NCBI RefSeq assembly: GCF_003473485.1 | Contig: NC_053044.1 | Location: 33,856,091-33,920,090, forward strand | Source: Medicago truncatula | Lineage: Eukaryota; Streptophyta; Magnoliopsida; Fabales; Fabaceae | Reading direction: 5' to 3' | Length of the DNA: 64,000 bases | Shown: one piece after another, positions 43,276 through 53,671 of the stretch | How the letters are laid out: each line of letters begins with the position of its first letter | Numbering within the stretch: the first letter of the stretch is position 1 | Notes under the pieces: generated by a model | The model's input: the letters and a program-made list of their open reading frames with translations, nothing else | What the model was told of the DNA's origin: nothing | Databases searched by the model: none | Made by a program: the position numbers and the translations under genes

Positions 43276-43862
43276 CTCAACATCAAACAACCATCAAAGT
43301 ATAAAGGGTCATATATCAAGCATTAGTGGTTTAGAACAACATTGAAAAAGAGCCAAATGTATCTTTAAGTGAAGAAATAAATGAAATGTCATAATAGCAA
43401 CTTCAATGGAAGTATCTAAGAAGGTTTAATGGGAGAAAGGATTTGTTCGTTATTTTTTCTACTCAAAATTGGAAGAACTTAAGGTGGCAAAGTAGGTTGC
43501 ATCAATTTTTTTTAAAGTAGCTTAATTATTATTTGGTAGCATTGAAATAAAAGATTGGTTCATATAAATATGAAAGTGATAAGTGTTGCTCTTTTTTGAC
43601 AAAAAGTGTGGGTTAGAGTTGCATATTTTTCAGATCATTGGAGTAAAATATGAGTTGAATAGTTATAATATAGCGTTGTGGGATACTGGGATTGGTATGG
43701 CAGTGTATGAAATTTAAAGATTCCTTAAATAATAATAACCAAAAGAGGCTCTAGATGCACGAATATATTGCACATCACAACTATAACATAAATCATAGAC
43801 ATAGTATCATCTTATGATCGGTGAATTCAAGATTCTTCAGTTCCATGAATTAAGGATATCAT
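43276..43862. other. Intergenic DNA, no gene seen
   Basis: 3' flank of kinase fragment 5b, then AT-rich DNA up to the hAT-type element. Nothing else is supported. Confidence 0.5.
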
Positions 43863-44369
43863 CGGGCCGTTCCTGTAAAATTGGAGGCCCGGCTCTCTCA
43901 GTAAAAATAGACCCCTAAAAAAAATGAAACTTTTTTACAAGAGAGAAAAAAACTACAATGTTATTTTTATTTTATTTTTTAAAAATATAATTATAATGTT
44001 TGTTGTTAGAACTTTGTGATTTTATACGACAAAGATCATTCTTTTATTTGTAAATATGTAATTGAACTAAATTAGAAGGAGAAGTGGGAGTATTATGGAC
44101 ATATAGACCTCAAATCTATTCAAACTAGGCCCAAAAGGACCCTATCATGCTGGGAAAAAAATACAATTAAAAAAATATGAACATTTGCCACCAGACTCAA
44201 CTCCACTGTGCATTACCGCTGGGACACGCCTTCAGTAGTATCAATGATACAATGCTATGCGTATATATTAGTATTTTCAGTGCATTATGTATTAATATAT
44301 ATTTTAGGCCCCAAAATTGGGGAGGCCCGACTCTATAGACCTGTTTGCACCTCCCCATGGTCGGTCTTA
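43863..44369. mobile_element. Non-autonomous hAT-type element, TSD GATATCAT
   Basis: A perfect 8-mer GATATCAT flanks the element (43855-43862, 44370-44377). The ends CGGGCCGTTCCTG and (inverted) TAAGACCGACCATG are imperfect versions of the CAGGGCCG-type ends of the 3813-5852 element. 'ggaggcccg' motifs occur near both ends. No coding capacity; a 74-codon ORF inside has no family features. Confidence 0.82.
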
Positions 44370-45161
44370 GATATCATATATAATAGTGATAAGAATAAGA
44401 AACGACAATATCTCTTGAATTCATCCTCTTAAGATTTATTTGATACTTTTGAATGTCTCACTTTTAATCAATTGATAGATGTTTGAATTTCTTAACTATT
44501 TACCTCAAGGCTTGATTAATAAGTGGTGCATATAAAAAACATGTTGGAGAATGTCTTAAACTTTAATATTCAAACATACTCACCATGTCATGTGTAATAT
44601 TCATGACTACTAGATGAAGACTTTATTGTGTGATAAGATTATTTACGTCAAAAAAATGTTAAATATCAATATAAAATTTTATTGATCTATTTACAATTAG
44701 AAATATGTTAAATTACTTTTCACAATTTAGAACTTTTATTAGGTTAATGACCAACATATAAACAAATAAACGAGAAGAGAGAAAATAGAGTCCTTAGACC
44801 AACTACAATGAGGGTGTTGAAAGCCATATTCAACAAGCAAACCATTGGAGAGGGGGGTGTTGAAAGTGAGCTGGAGGAAAGAGATGATGAATACATTCAA
44901 TAGGTTGAATCCTGACGCCGGAAGCCACGTGGCGCGCTCGGATTGGGCTTTTTTTGGCGCGTGCGTTACACGCGCCGACAAGGCGCGTCTGTGACAGAGG
45001 GACGCGGAGAGAGAAACTGTTTTGGATAGATGCTGCCACGCGTCGCTTTCTGGTTGGCTGGCTTGGATTTTTATCTTCTTAATACTTTGGACTCAATTAT
45101 TTCATTGCAAATAATTTTTTTTAATTTTTTTTTTCACCAAAATTCGTGATTTTTTTTTCTC

Positions 45162-45169
45162 TATAAATA
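45162..45169 (+). promoter_or_regulatory. TATA box before Harbinger ORF1
   Basis: TATAAATA lies about 106 bp before the ORF1 ATG, in good position for transcription starting near 45195. A GC-rich stretch with several 'gcgcg' motifs (44915-45050) precedes it. Confidence 0.6.
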
Positions 45170-45275
45170 GAGACTTGGATCATTTGATTTGGACACAGAA
45201 AAAAAAACCATAATTTTCACTCTCTTAATCTTATTATTAGCATTTCTTTTGAAGTTTTAGTCTTTAATTAGTGAA

Positions 45276-46463
45276 ATGGATCCCACTAACAATCAATCCA
45301 ACACCCAAAATTCTTCTGATTACCCTTTTAGCTACCAAAATCAATTTCCCAACTCACATCCTCAAAACCCAAATCAATTTCCCAACCAATATCCTCAAAA
45401 CCCAAATCAATTCCTCAACCAACATCCTCAAAACCCAAATCAATTCCCCAACCAAAATCCTCAAAACATGTCTAATTTTGGTTTTGCCTCAAATTTCAAT
45501 CACCCATCCTTTGTTCCAAACAACTTTAATCCATATTTTAGATCTATGATGGGATATTCATCTCAAACACCCCCATTTAATGGTTATATGCCAATGGTGA
45601 ATGAAAATTTTCAGAGTGTTGGTGAATATCCTGAATTTTCATCACAAATAAATCGTGGTGGAATGACACGAGATAATGAAGTTGGTCCAACTCCAGAGGA
45701 TACAACTCCAAAGAGCAAGAGAAACCAACAACCATCATGGAACACTGAACAAAATTTGGTGTTAATTAGTGGGTGGATAAAATATGGAACATGCAGTGTT
45801 GTCGGAAGAAACCAGACAAGTGAATCATATTGGGGTAAAATTGCTGAGTATTGTAACGAGCATTGCTCATTCGATTCTCCGCGCGATGTAGTTGCATGCC
45901 GAAACCGTTTTAATTATATGAACAAATTAATAAATAAATGGGTTGGTGCTTATGATAGCGCTAAGCGTATGCAAGGAAGCGGTTGGTCGGAAGATGATGT
46001 TTTCAAAAAAGCTCAAGAATTATATGGATGTGGGAAGAATGTTCAATTTACTTTAATGGAAGAATGGCGCGCTCTCCGAGATCAACCACGGTATGGTAGT
46101 CAAGTGGGAGGAAATGTTGACTCAGGAAGTAGTGGATCTAAGAGATCTTACGAGGACTCTGTAGGATCTAGTGCTCGTCCAATGGGTAGGGATGCAGCTA
46201 AAAAAAAAGGTAAGAAGAAAAGCAAGGGCGAGACATTGGAGAAGGTGGAAAAGGAATGGGTTCAATTCAAAGAATTAAAAGAGCAAGAGATTGAACAATT
46301 GAAAGAGTTAACTTTGGTGAAACAACAGAAAAACAAGTTGCTGCAAGAAAAGACTCAAGCTAAAAAAATGAAAATGTATCTAAAGTTAAGGGACGAAGAG
46401 CATCTCGATGACCGGAAGAATGAGCTGTTGGGGAAGTTGGAGCGTGAGCTGTTTGAAAATTAA
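45276..46463 (+). CDS. Harbinger ORF1: Myb/trihelix-like DNA-binding partner protein, 395 aa
   Basis: In PIF/Harbinger elements this protein works with the nuclease, binding the element's ends and helping nuclear import of the transposase. The N-terminus has about five imperfect repeats of the type NPNQFPNQ(Y/H)PQ (residues about 23-65). A Myb/SANT-like domain follows at about 150-235, starting PSWNTEQNLVLISGWIKYG, with later Trp residues in SESYWGKIAEYC and KLINKWVGAYD. Next come a Ser/Gly-rich linker, a basic KKKGKKKSKG and a Glu/Lys/Gln coiled coil (about 320-385). The C-terminal half resembles the 'NAM-associated' region of plant proteins. No stops or frameshifts. The start is the first ATG after the TATA box. 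Confidence 0.88.
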   Translation: MDPTNNQSNTQNSSDYPFSYQNQFPNSHPQNPNQFPNQYPQNPNQFLNQHPQNPNQFPNQNPQNMSNFGFASNFNHPSFVPNNFNPYFRSMMGYSSQTPPFNGYMPMVNENFQSVGEYPEFSSQINRGGMTRDNEVGPTPEDTTPKSKRNQQPSWNTEQNLVLISGWIKYGTCSVVGRNQTSESYWGKIAEYCNEHCSFDSPRDVVACRNRFNYMNKLINKWVGAYDSAKRMQGSGWSEDDVFKKAQELYGCGKNVQFTLMEEWRALRDQPRYGSQVGGNVDSGSSGSKRSYEDSVGSSARPMGRDAAKKKGKKKSKGETLEKVEKEWVQFKELKEQEIEQLKELTLVKQQKNKLLQEKTQAKKMKMYLKLRDEEHLDDRKNELLGKLERELFEN

Positions 46464-46500
46464 TTTTAATCAAATATTTGTTTGTATTCAGTCAACATTA

Positions 46501-46762
46501 TCAGTGTTGTCTAGTCCCGACTGTTTGCTTTAATATTTGTCAGTGTTGTCTAGTCCGTAGTGTTTGCTTTAATAATTAACAGAGTGTTGTCTACTCGTCA
46601 CTGTTTGCTTTAATAATTATCAGAGTGTTGTCTAGTCCGTAGTGTTTGCTTTAATAATTATCAGAGTGTTGTCTACTCGTCACTGTTTGCTTTAATAATT
46701 ATCAGAGTGTTGTCTAGTCCGTAGTGTTTGCTTTAATAATTATCAGTGTTTGCTTTAATACA
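46501..46762. repeat. Tandem repeat of about 40 bp between the Harbinger ORFs
   Basis: About six and a half units beginning 'tcag(ag)tgttgtcta' and ending 'tgtttgctttaata' follow with spacings of 39-41 bp. Two unit variants ('ctagtccgtag' and 'ctactcgtcac') alternate, giving a higher-order period of about 81 bp. A second, shorter repeat of about 31 bp ('ttccaatatcac...cattcctatc') follows at 46834-46910. Confidence 0.9.
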
Positions 46763-46919
46763 ATACAATAACTTATTTCGAATCCGTCAGTGTCCACCAC
46801 ACAATGTACTTATATATAGGGACTCATGTCTACTTCCAATATCACAAATCTCATTCCTATCTATTTCCAATATCACAAATCTCATTCCTATCTATTTCCA
46901 ATATCACCAAAGACTATCA

Positions 46920-48173
46920 ATGGATCCTTTTGATATCGAAGCCTACAAACAAAAACGTGATATTGAAGACACTTATATCGTCAACCGATTTATTCAGCGT
47001 CGAAAAGAATTAGAGGAAGGTAGTGGATCTCGTAGTAGAAAATATTTAAATAGAGATCATGCAGCGGCAAACCAAAGACTCATTGACGACTACTTTGCCA
47101 ATGAGCCTACATATGACGATGCAATGTTTCGTCGTCGGTACCGGATGCAAAAGCATGTTTTCCTTCGAATCGTTGGAGACCTTTCAATTACTGATAACTA
47201 CTTCACCCAGCGAGTTGATGCCGCCAACAAAGAAGGTATATCACCGTTAGCAAAATGTACCACAGCAATGCGAATGTTAGCATATGGCGTGGCAGCAGAT
47301 GCGGTCGATGAATACATCAAAATAGGAGGTACTACAGCATTGGAGTGCTTACGTAGATTCTGTAAAGGAATCATACGATTGTATGAGGAAGTGTACCTGA
47401 GAGCACCAAACCAAGATGACCTTCAAAGAATACTACATGTTAGTGAAATGCGGGGGTTCCCAGGGATGATCGGGAGTATTGACTGCATGCACTGGGAGTG
47501 GAAAAATTGTCCTAAAGCATGGGAAGGTCAATTCACCAGGGGGGATAAGGGAACCACCACAGTTATTCTTGAAGCAGTTGCATCTCATGATCTATGGATC
47601 TGGCATGCCTTTTTTGGATGTCCAGGAACGTTGAACGATATCAATGTTCTAGACCGGTCACCGGTGTTTGATGATGTGGAACAGGGAAAGGCTCCACGGG
47701 TGAATTTCTTTGTGAATCAACGTCCCTATAATATGGCATACTATCTAGCTGATGGTATCTACCCTTCTTATCCAACTTTCGTCAAATCAATTAGACTTCC
47801 TCAAAGTGAACCTGATAAGTTATTCGCAAAACATCAGGAGAGCTGTCGGAAGGACATCGAACGTGCTTTTGGAGTGCTTCAAGCTCGATTTAAAATCATC
47901 CGTGAACCAGCTCGCTTGTGGGACATAGCCGATTTGGGTATCATCATGAGGTCATGCATCATATTGCATAATATGATTGTTGAGGATGAACGAGATACAT
48001 ATGCTCAACGTTGGACCGATTTTGAGCAATCCGAGGGAAGTGGATCTAGTACAGCACAACCATACTCGACCGAGGTGTTACCCACTTTTGCAAATCATGT
48101 GCGTGCTAGATCCGAGTTGCGTGATCCAAATGTTCATCACGAATTGCAAGCAGATCTAGTGAAGCACATATAG
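46920..48173 (+). CDS. Harbinger ORF2: DDE nuclease/transposase (HARBI1-like), 417 aa
   Basis: The frame is open from 46746, but Met at 46920 (MDPFDIEAYKQ) is chosen because a TATATATAG near 46811 and the 31-bp repeats lie in front of it. The N-terminal part has the usual helix-turn-helix-like region, with FLRIVGDLSITDNYF and SPLAKCTTAMRMLAYG. The DDE_Tnp_4 core shows its three acidic residues in order: Asp in IGSIDCMHWEWKNCP, Asp in FFGCPGTLNDINVL and Glu in KDIERAFGVLQARF. All are present, with CIILHNMIVEDER near the end. The length is normal for plant Harbinger transposases. No frameshift, so catalytic activity is plausible. In plants the domesticated relative is HARBI1/ALP1, but the flanking TIRs and TSD show that this copy is still a transposon. 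Confidence 0.92.
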   Translation: MDPFDIEAYKQKRDIEDTYIVNRFIQRRKELEEGSGSRSRKYLNRDHAAANQRLIDDYFANEPTYDDAMFRRRYRMQKHVFLRIVGDLSITDNYFTQRVDAANKEGISPLAKCTTAMRMLAYGVAADAVDEYIKIGGTTALECLRRFCKGIIRLYEEVYLRAPNQDDLQRILHVSEMRGFPGMIGSIDCMHWEWKNCPKAWEGQFTRGDKGTTTVILEAVASHDLWIWHAFFGCPGTLNDINVLDRSPVFDDVEQGKAPRVNFFVNQRPYNMAYYLADGIYPSYPTFVKSIRLPQSEPDKLFAKHQESCRKDIERAFGVLQARFKIIREPARLWDIADLGIIMRSCIILHNMIVEDERDTYAQRWTDFEQSEGSGSSTAQPYSTEVLPTFANHVRARSELRDPNVHHELQADLVKHI

Positions 48174-48777
48174 ACAAAGTTTGGAATGTTTCACGATTGA
48201 AGATGATTTGTATCGAACTAAGTAAATTACTTGTGTGTTGTGTGCTTGTTTGTTGTCTTGCATTTTAAGCTATTTGTGTGACCCGTACTTAGTTTGTTGT
48301 ATTGCATTTTATTTATGTTAAGAAAATAAAAATAAATTATTTAAATAAATTTTGTTTTTACAAAAAAAAAAAATTGTTAAGTGTTTCTTCATTTTAATTT
48401 AATTATAATCGATAATTGTAATTTTATATAATTATAAAAACAAAAATATAAAATTAAATAAGAATAAGAAATAAAAGGTGGTGGGGTAGGGTGTTGAATA
48501 AAAAACCATTGGAGAGGTAAAAATTGAATGGGTGTTGAATTAAGAGAGAGAAAATGATGTGGAGTGTTGGGAATTGAAAAAGTGGGTGTTGAAGGTTATT
48601 GAATGTATTTTACCATTGTAAATGGTCTTAGAGAGAGAGGGGGAGGGAGGGAGGACGGTCCATATCCACACACTCCACTCATGTCTCAATAGAGTGGCCA
48701 CTTCACTAGGTTATTTTGGATGAATTGAATAGTACTTATACTTTATTTTATTGGTGGGTTAAAATCATCTGTATTTA

Positions 48778-49684
48778 GAGTTTTTCTAATTACACCCTGT
48801 TTAATCATGGCTGCACTCCAAAATGACAGAATTATCCTTCTATAAAATTTAATTTTCAAAAAGCATCTTCCTTTTTTCTTGGTTACACCCTAAAATTCTT
48901 CTTCAGTTTAAGTAAGTCATGTAAACTTAGTTTCAGTAGATCATGTAAACTAAATTTAAGTGTACATACTTAAACTCAGTTTAAGTAGTTAATGTAAACC
49001 GAGTTTAAGTGTACATTTAGAAGTTCAACCTTGTTCAATGATTCTACGTAATCTCAGTTTAAGTATGTACATGTAAACTTATTTTAAGTAGGTCATGTAA
49101 ACTAAGTTTAAGTGTACATACTTAAACTCAGTTTAAGTAGATCATGTAAACTTAATTTAAGTAGCTCATGTAAACTTAGTTTAAGTATACATACTTAAAC
49201 TCAGTTTAAGTAGGTCATGTAAACTGAGTTTAAGTGTACATCTAAAAGTTCAACTTTGTTCAATGATTATACGTAATATCAGTTTAAGTAGGTTATGTAA
49301 ACTAAGTTTACATGAACCTACTTAAACTGAATTTAAGTTAACCTCAACAATGTAAAACTGAAACTGTCGTACAGTACAGTTGAACAAGAAGAACAAAATT
49401 GAAACCAACGTTATTGAAAAAAAAAGAAAAAATTCACTTATTTATATGCAATCGAGTATGAATGAAAGATGTTTTGATTCACTTTTTAATCTTCCATAGA
49501 GATTAATTGAACATCAGGATTGTTTGATCGTAGGTGGGTGAAAGAGAGTGAAATTTTAGTGTGACAATGAATGAAATCAAGATTTTAAATTTTTTTGTAT
49601 AAAAGGACAATTTTGGTATTATCAAAAACTTTTTTAAAAAACTGGATGTAACCAGAAATATATAGGGTATGAATAGAAAAACTC
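48778..49684. mobile_element. Mutator-type MITE carrying a minisatellite
   Basis: The ends GAGTTTTTCTAATTACACCC and (inverted) GAGTTTTTCTATTCATACCC pair. The flanking 9-mers CTGTATTTA (48769-48777) and TTGTATTTA (49685-49693) match at 8 of 9 positions. The interior is dominated by a tandem array built from 'agtttaagt' words. No transposase. Confidence 0.82.
48900..49345. repeat. Complex minisatellite of palindromic AGTTTAAGT words
   Basis: Words such as 'cagtttaagtaggtcatgtaaact' and 'aagtttaagtgtacatactt' recur more than a dozen times in both orientations. A longer unit of about 240 bp is repeated once: 'gtacat(t/c)taaaagttcaac...gttcaatgatt' at about 49010 and 49235. Each word is nearly self-complementary, so single strands could fold extensively. 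Confidence 0.88.
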
Positions 49685-50318
49685 TTGTATTTATTGTTGT
49701 TTATTAATAAAAATTTGTTTAATGTTCAAAAATAAAACAACTAAAATTAAAAATATATTGACCATAAATATTAAATTATCCTTCCTCCTCTTCTCTTTCC
49801 TCTTGACTCCAAAACAAAGTCTAAGACACAAGAGACAAAATACTACATATTTAACTACAACTATTGTTTTTGTTGTACCCACATCTCCTTTTTTCAACTT
49901 GATCTTAAAACAATCAATTAAAGTAGCAGCCATAACAAAACCTGTTCTCATTTTATCCTTCTTCTCGACGGTCTAACAAAGAACCCGATCAGACATATGA
50001 CCCCATTCAAACACACAAATACTTTTCAACACCTATTTATGTATTACATAGTGTTGACTTGACAAACAATGGTCGCTTGAATTGACAATTATGCCCTTGG
50101 GTGGCACCTAACCACCTTTTATGTGTGGAAAAAATCATTGTTCTCACACGTGTATATTTGTTTTTCTTCTCTTTCAAGCTCTTTGCTTATGCAGTTATGC
50201 AAATTTCCCTTATCAAAAATTGAAAAATTCTACTTGTAGTTACTAGTTACTCTCTTTTGGTTGCACTGAAAATTAACAATAGACAAGAAAGGATCTAACA
50301 ATTCTGTGTTCTATGATG
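49685..50318. other. 5' flank of kinase copy 6
   Basis: Shares phrases with the other 5' flanks of the array ('cttgatcttaaaacaatcaattaaagtagcagcc', 'tgcactgaaaattaacaatagacaagaa'). No additional gene; the ORFs at 49691-49976 are mirror-frame noise. Confidence 0.6.
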
Positions 50319-53300
50319 ATGGGTTGCTGCTTTAGTGCAAAGGTCAAAGCTGAGAGTCCTACACATAATGGTACTATTCTTATTTTATTTTTCAACTTTT
50401 TTACTTGTTATCTCAGCTCAATTTTGATTGTTTGGATTTCAGTTCTGAATGATCTAATATATTATGTTCCTTGTTATATAATTAAGGAAATTAAAATAGT
50501 TGTAGGATTCTCTATACTTTCTGTATATTTATTATCTAATGAATACTATGTGATGAGTTATGTTGTGTCTATTGGTTTGAGTGAGGAAATTTTGTTTAGA
50601 AATTATTAAGGGGTGATCATAGATCTCCTCTAGCTATGAAAATATTCCATCTATCTCTAATTCAATCATACTTTTTATACTTGAAATTTCTAAGAATAAA
50701 TTTTGCATCTAGTTTAGGTAGATTCAGCCATGAAGTGGTGTGTGGATTAAAATATGTGTTAAAAGAAATTTAGGGTACAATGATAATGAGTTTGAACGAT
50801 TTAATTCATACAGTTCTTGAACTCGACGATCGTGATCTTATAACAGTTGGTTTTATAGGTGAAAGGTAGAGAAAGAGTGAGGGAAAAATCAATAATACAG
50901 AAAAAATTCTTCAAGAGAATGTAAGAAGTTTTCCTTTTCTTGCACTTTGAGATACAATGCATTGCATAGTTGCATGATTGTTATTGTACCTTCTTTTCTT
51001 CTACTGTGTTGGCACTTGGCCTCTATTTTCCATAAAAAATTGTCAGCGTGAATCAGAACAGTATGACTTAAATTATGGAATTAATGTTATTAAAATTATT
51101 CCTAGAAAAACTACTGCCAGAATAAGGCCTAAGAAGTTAATTTGTGTTCTGAGATAAACAGGTTTGAATTCAAAGGTTGTTGGGAGAGAGGAGGATGTTT
51201 CGAGTGGTTTAAGTAGAAGGGCCTCTTCTTCATCTGTGCTTCTAAGCTCTAGGACCGAGGGTGAGATATTGCAATCAAACTATTTGAAGTGTTTCACTAT
51301 CAATGAGGTAAGAGCCGCGACAAGGAACTTTCGTCCAGATAGTATGATTGGCGAAGGTGGATTTGGTTGTGTATTTAAGGGTTGGATCGATGAGCACACA
51401 CTAGCTCCTACTAAACCAGGTACTGGTTTTGTTATTGCTGTCAAGAGGCTTAACCAAGAAAGCAGTCAGGGACATAGTGAATGGTTGGTGAGTCTCATTT
51501 TAGGCTCAAAAATTAGTTCTTTTTTAGAAGTATGTTATTAACTTTCCTAGAATTAATGTTATAGTAATTGAGAATTTCATTGCATTTGAAGTTATGAAAA
51601 TATCAAATTAGTTTAGGACACTTGTTTTTTTAGTATTTAAACACATGTTGTAATCTGTAACTTTAAGCTTGAATAATAGAAAATCACTATATCCACCATG
51701 TAGTTAGAGACGTTGGCACAATTGGCCAAACTCAATGATCAAATCTCGTGTTTTCTTTGTAACCAGGGTTGTTATTCTAACATGAACCTTGTATTTCATA
51801 GACAGAAATCAATTACCTTGGACAGCTGCATCATCCAAATCTAGTGAAACTGATAGGTTACTGCTTAGAGGATGACTACCGGATTTTGGTATATGAATTT
51901 GTGACCAAGGGAAGTTTGGATAATCATTTGTTTAGAAGTATGTTATTAACTTTCATCCTTCAATTAGTCTTTTTTTCAAGTTTTTTTATTAGTTGATATC
52001 GTTTACTAGTTACTATATTAAATCCCTGAAAATCTCATCTCTACCTAATGTTTATGGATCAGGAGCTTCTTACTTTCAGCCACTCTCTTGGAAAATCCGA
52101 ATGAAGATAGCTCTTGATTCTGCTAAGGGTCTTGCATTTCTTCACAGTGATGAAGTCGAAGTGATATATCGAGACTTCAAAACTTCTAACATCTTGATTG
52201 ATTCTGTAAGTGGATTACGTTGATCTTACTAGCTAAGAGCTAGACAGATTACTAATTAGACTTGCTTTGTAACATTCCGTTTTGTTAACAAACAGAACTA
52301 TAATGCAAAGCTCTCAGATTTTGGGATGGCAAAAGATGGACCAGAAGGTGGTAAGAGTCATGTCTCTACAAGGATAATGGGCACCCCAGGCTATGCAGCG
52401 CCTGAGTATTTGGCCACAGGTATCATCAAATTATTTTTGCATTACTACTAATATATTTCATCATATGATAGTGGATGAGAAATTTGGACCTGGAAGTTAT
52501 ATATTTCCTGAACAATTTATGACCAATATATTATTTGCATTATGTTGAAACAGCTAGGAAAAAGATAGTATCTACTCGTTCGAATTGACATTTAATTCTT
52601 CCGACATACATCCAGCTTCCTCTAATGGAAATTACAGTTTACTTTATTGTATTTAGACTCAGATGCTGTCTACATTTTAATTCAAATTCAACAAGCAATG
52701 CTGACAAAAACCCTCCACTTTTAGTATGCCAATGTTTGAATTCACGGCCAGACACAGAAGTCGTAAAACATGGTTTGACCACAAATTAGTTATGCTTGGC
52801 GTTTGGTCCCCTATATTGATCCAGTCCCAAAGTCAATTTTTCCAAAAAGCTTAGATTTCTAGCTTTGTGATGAAATAAAATCAATTCTCAAATTTATTAA
52901 AAATGTCAAATACATACACACTCAATCATCTAAACCATTCCAACTTGAATTAATAAAAATCAATTTTTCGTGAATGCTACAAACAAATCATTATACACTC
53001 AACTCATTTTTTTTTTACCACAATCCATTCATTTGAAATCGATTTTCTTCACCACAGAACCATGTATTCACTACATGATTTCACTTCCCCTCCCCAACTA
53101 CTATGTGCTGCTAGTCCTCGCTTTAGTAAGGTCTATAGTCAGTAGTGATTATTACATCTTACAACAACAGAATGGGGAAAAAAAACTACAATTTCATTCC
53201 TAACCTTTTTTTTTTTGTTATCTTTTTTGTGAAGGTCACCTAACTAAAAAGAGCGATGTCTACAGTTTCGGGGTTGTTCTCCTAGAAATTATGTCAGGCA

Positions 53301-53671
53301 AGCGTGTATTGGATAAAAACCGACCGTCTGGAGAGCATGATTTAGTTGCATGGGCCAAGCCATTACTCATGAGCAAACGTAAGATTTCTCAAGTTATGGA
53401 TGCTCGTATAGAAGGCCAATACTCATCGCGTGAAGCAATTAAAGTAGCTCATGTTGCAATTCGATGTCTGTCGGCAGAACAAAAATATAGACCAAACATT
53501 GACGAGGTGGTGAGATCGTTGGAACAACTTCAGGATTCCAATGACAAAACAAATGGTCATAGCTCAAGCAGCAGTGGTTCAAAACAACATGGAAAAAGCG
53601 TCGATGAATCTTTAAGCGGAGAAGGTAATTCTAATATGAGTTCATCTGCTGCTTCTCCTCTCCATCAGTAG
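50319..53671 (+). CDS. RLCK VII (APK1/PBL-type) protein kinase, intact, 405 aa
   Basis: Inferred exons are 50319-50370, 51162-51487, 51802-51937, 52063-52205, 52296-52419 and 53235-53671, all in phase. Three ATGs stand in a row (50313, 50316, 50319). The third has the best context and gives [12 protein letters not shown], a typical N-myristoylation/palmitoylation signal for plasma-membrane anchoring. All kinase motifs are present: GEGGFG, IAVKRLN (ATP lysine), Glu in [46 protein letters not shown] and SDVYSFG. The C-terminal tail is Ser-rich and ends SSAASPLHQ. Family members are Ser/Thr kinases that relay signals from cell-surface receptors, often in immunity. This is the only intact member in the window. 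Confidence 0.92.

Larger units (their letters stand above)
44797..48627 (+). mobile_element. PIF/Harbinger transposon, two intact ORFs, TSD TTA
   Basis: The ends GACCAACTACAATG and (inverted) GACCATTTACAATG are flanked by TTA on both sides (44794-44796 and 48628-48630). Subterminal 'gggtgttga' motifs occur several times at each end, and 'ccattggagagg' occurs near both ends. Inside are a Myb/trihelix-like ORF (45276-46463) and a DDE nuclease ORF (46920-48173), both open. All parts needed for an autonomous element appear to be present. It lies between kinase fragment 5b and kinase copy 6. Confidence 0.93.

Noticed and set aside
48900-49345. CRISPR-like array
   Set aside because: Repeats are of unequal spacing, in both orientations, in a plant nuclear context with MITE ends; it is a minisatellite.
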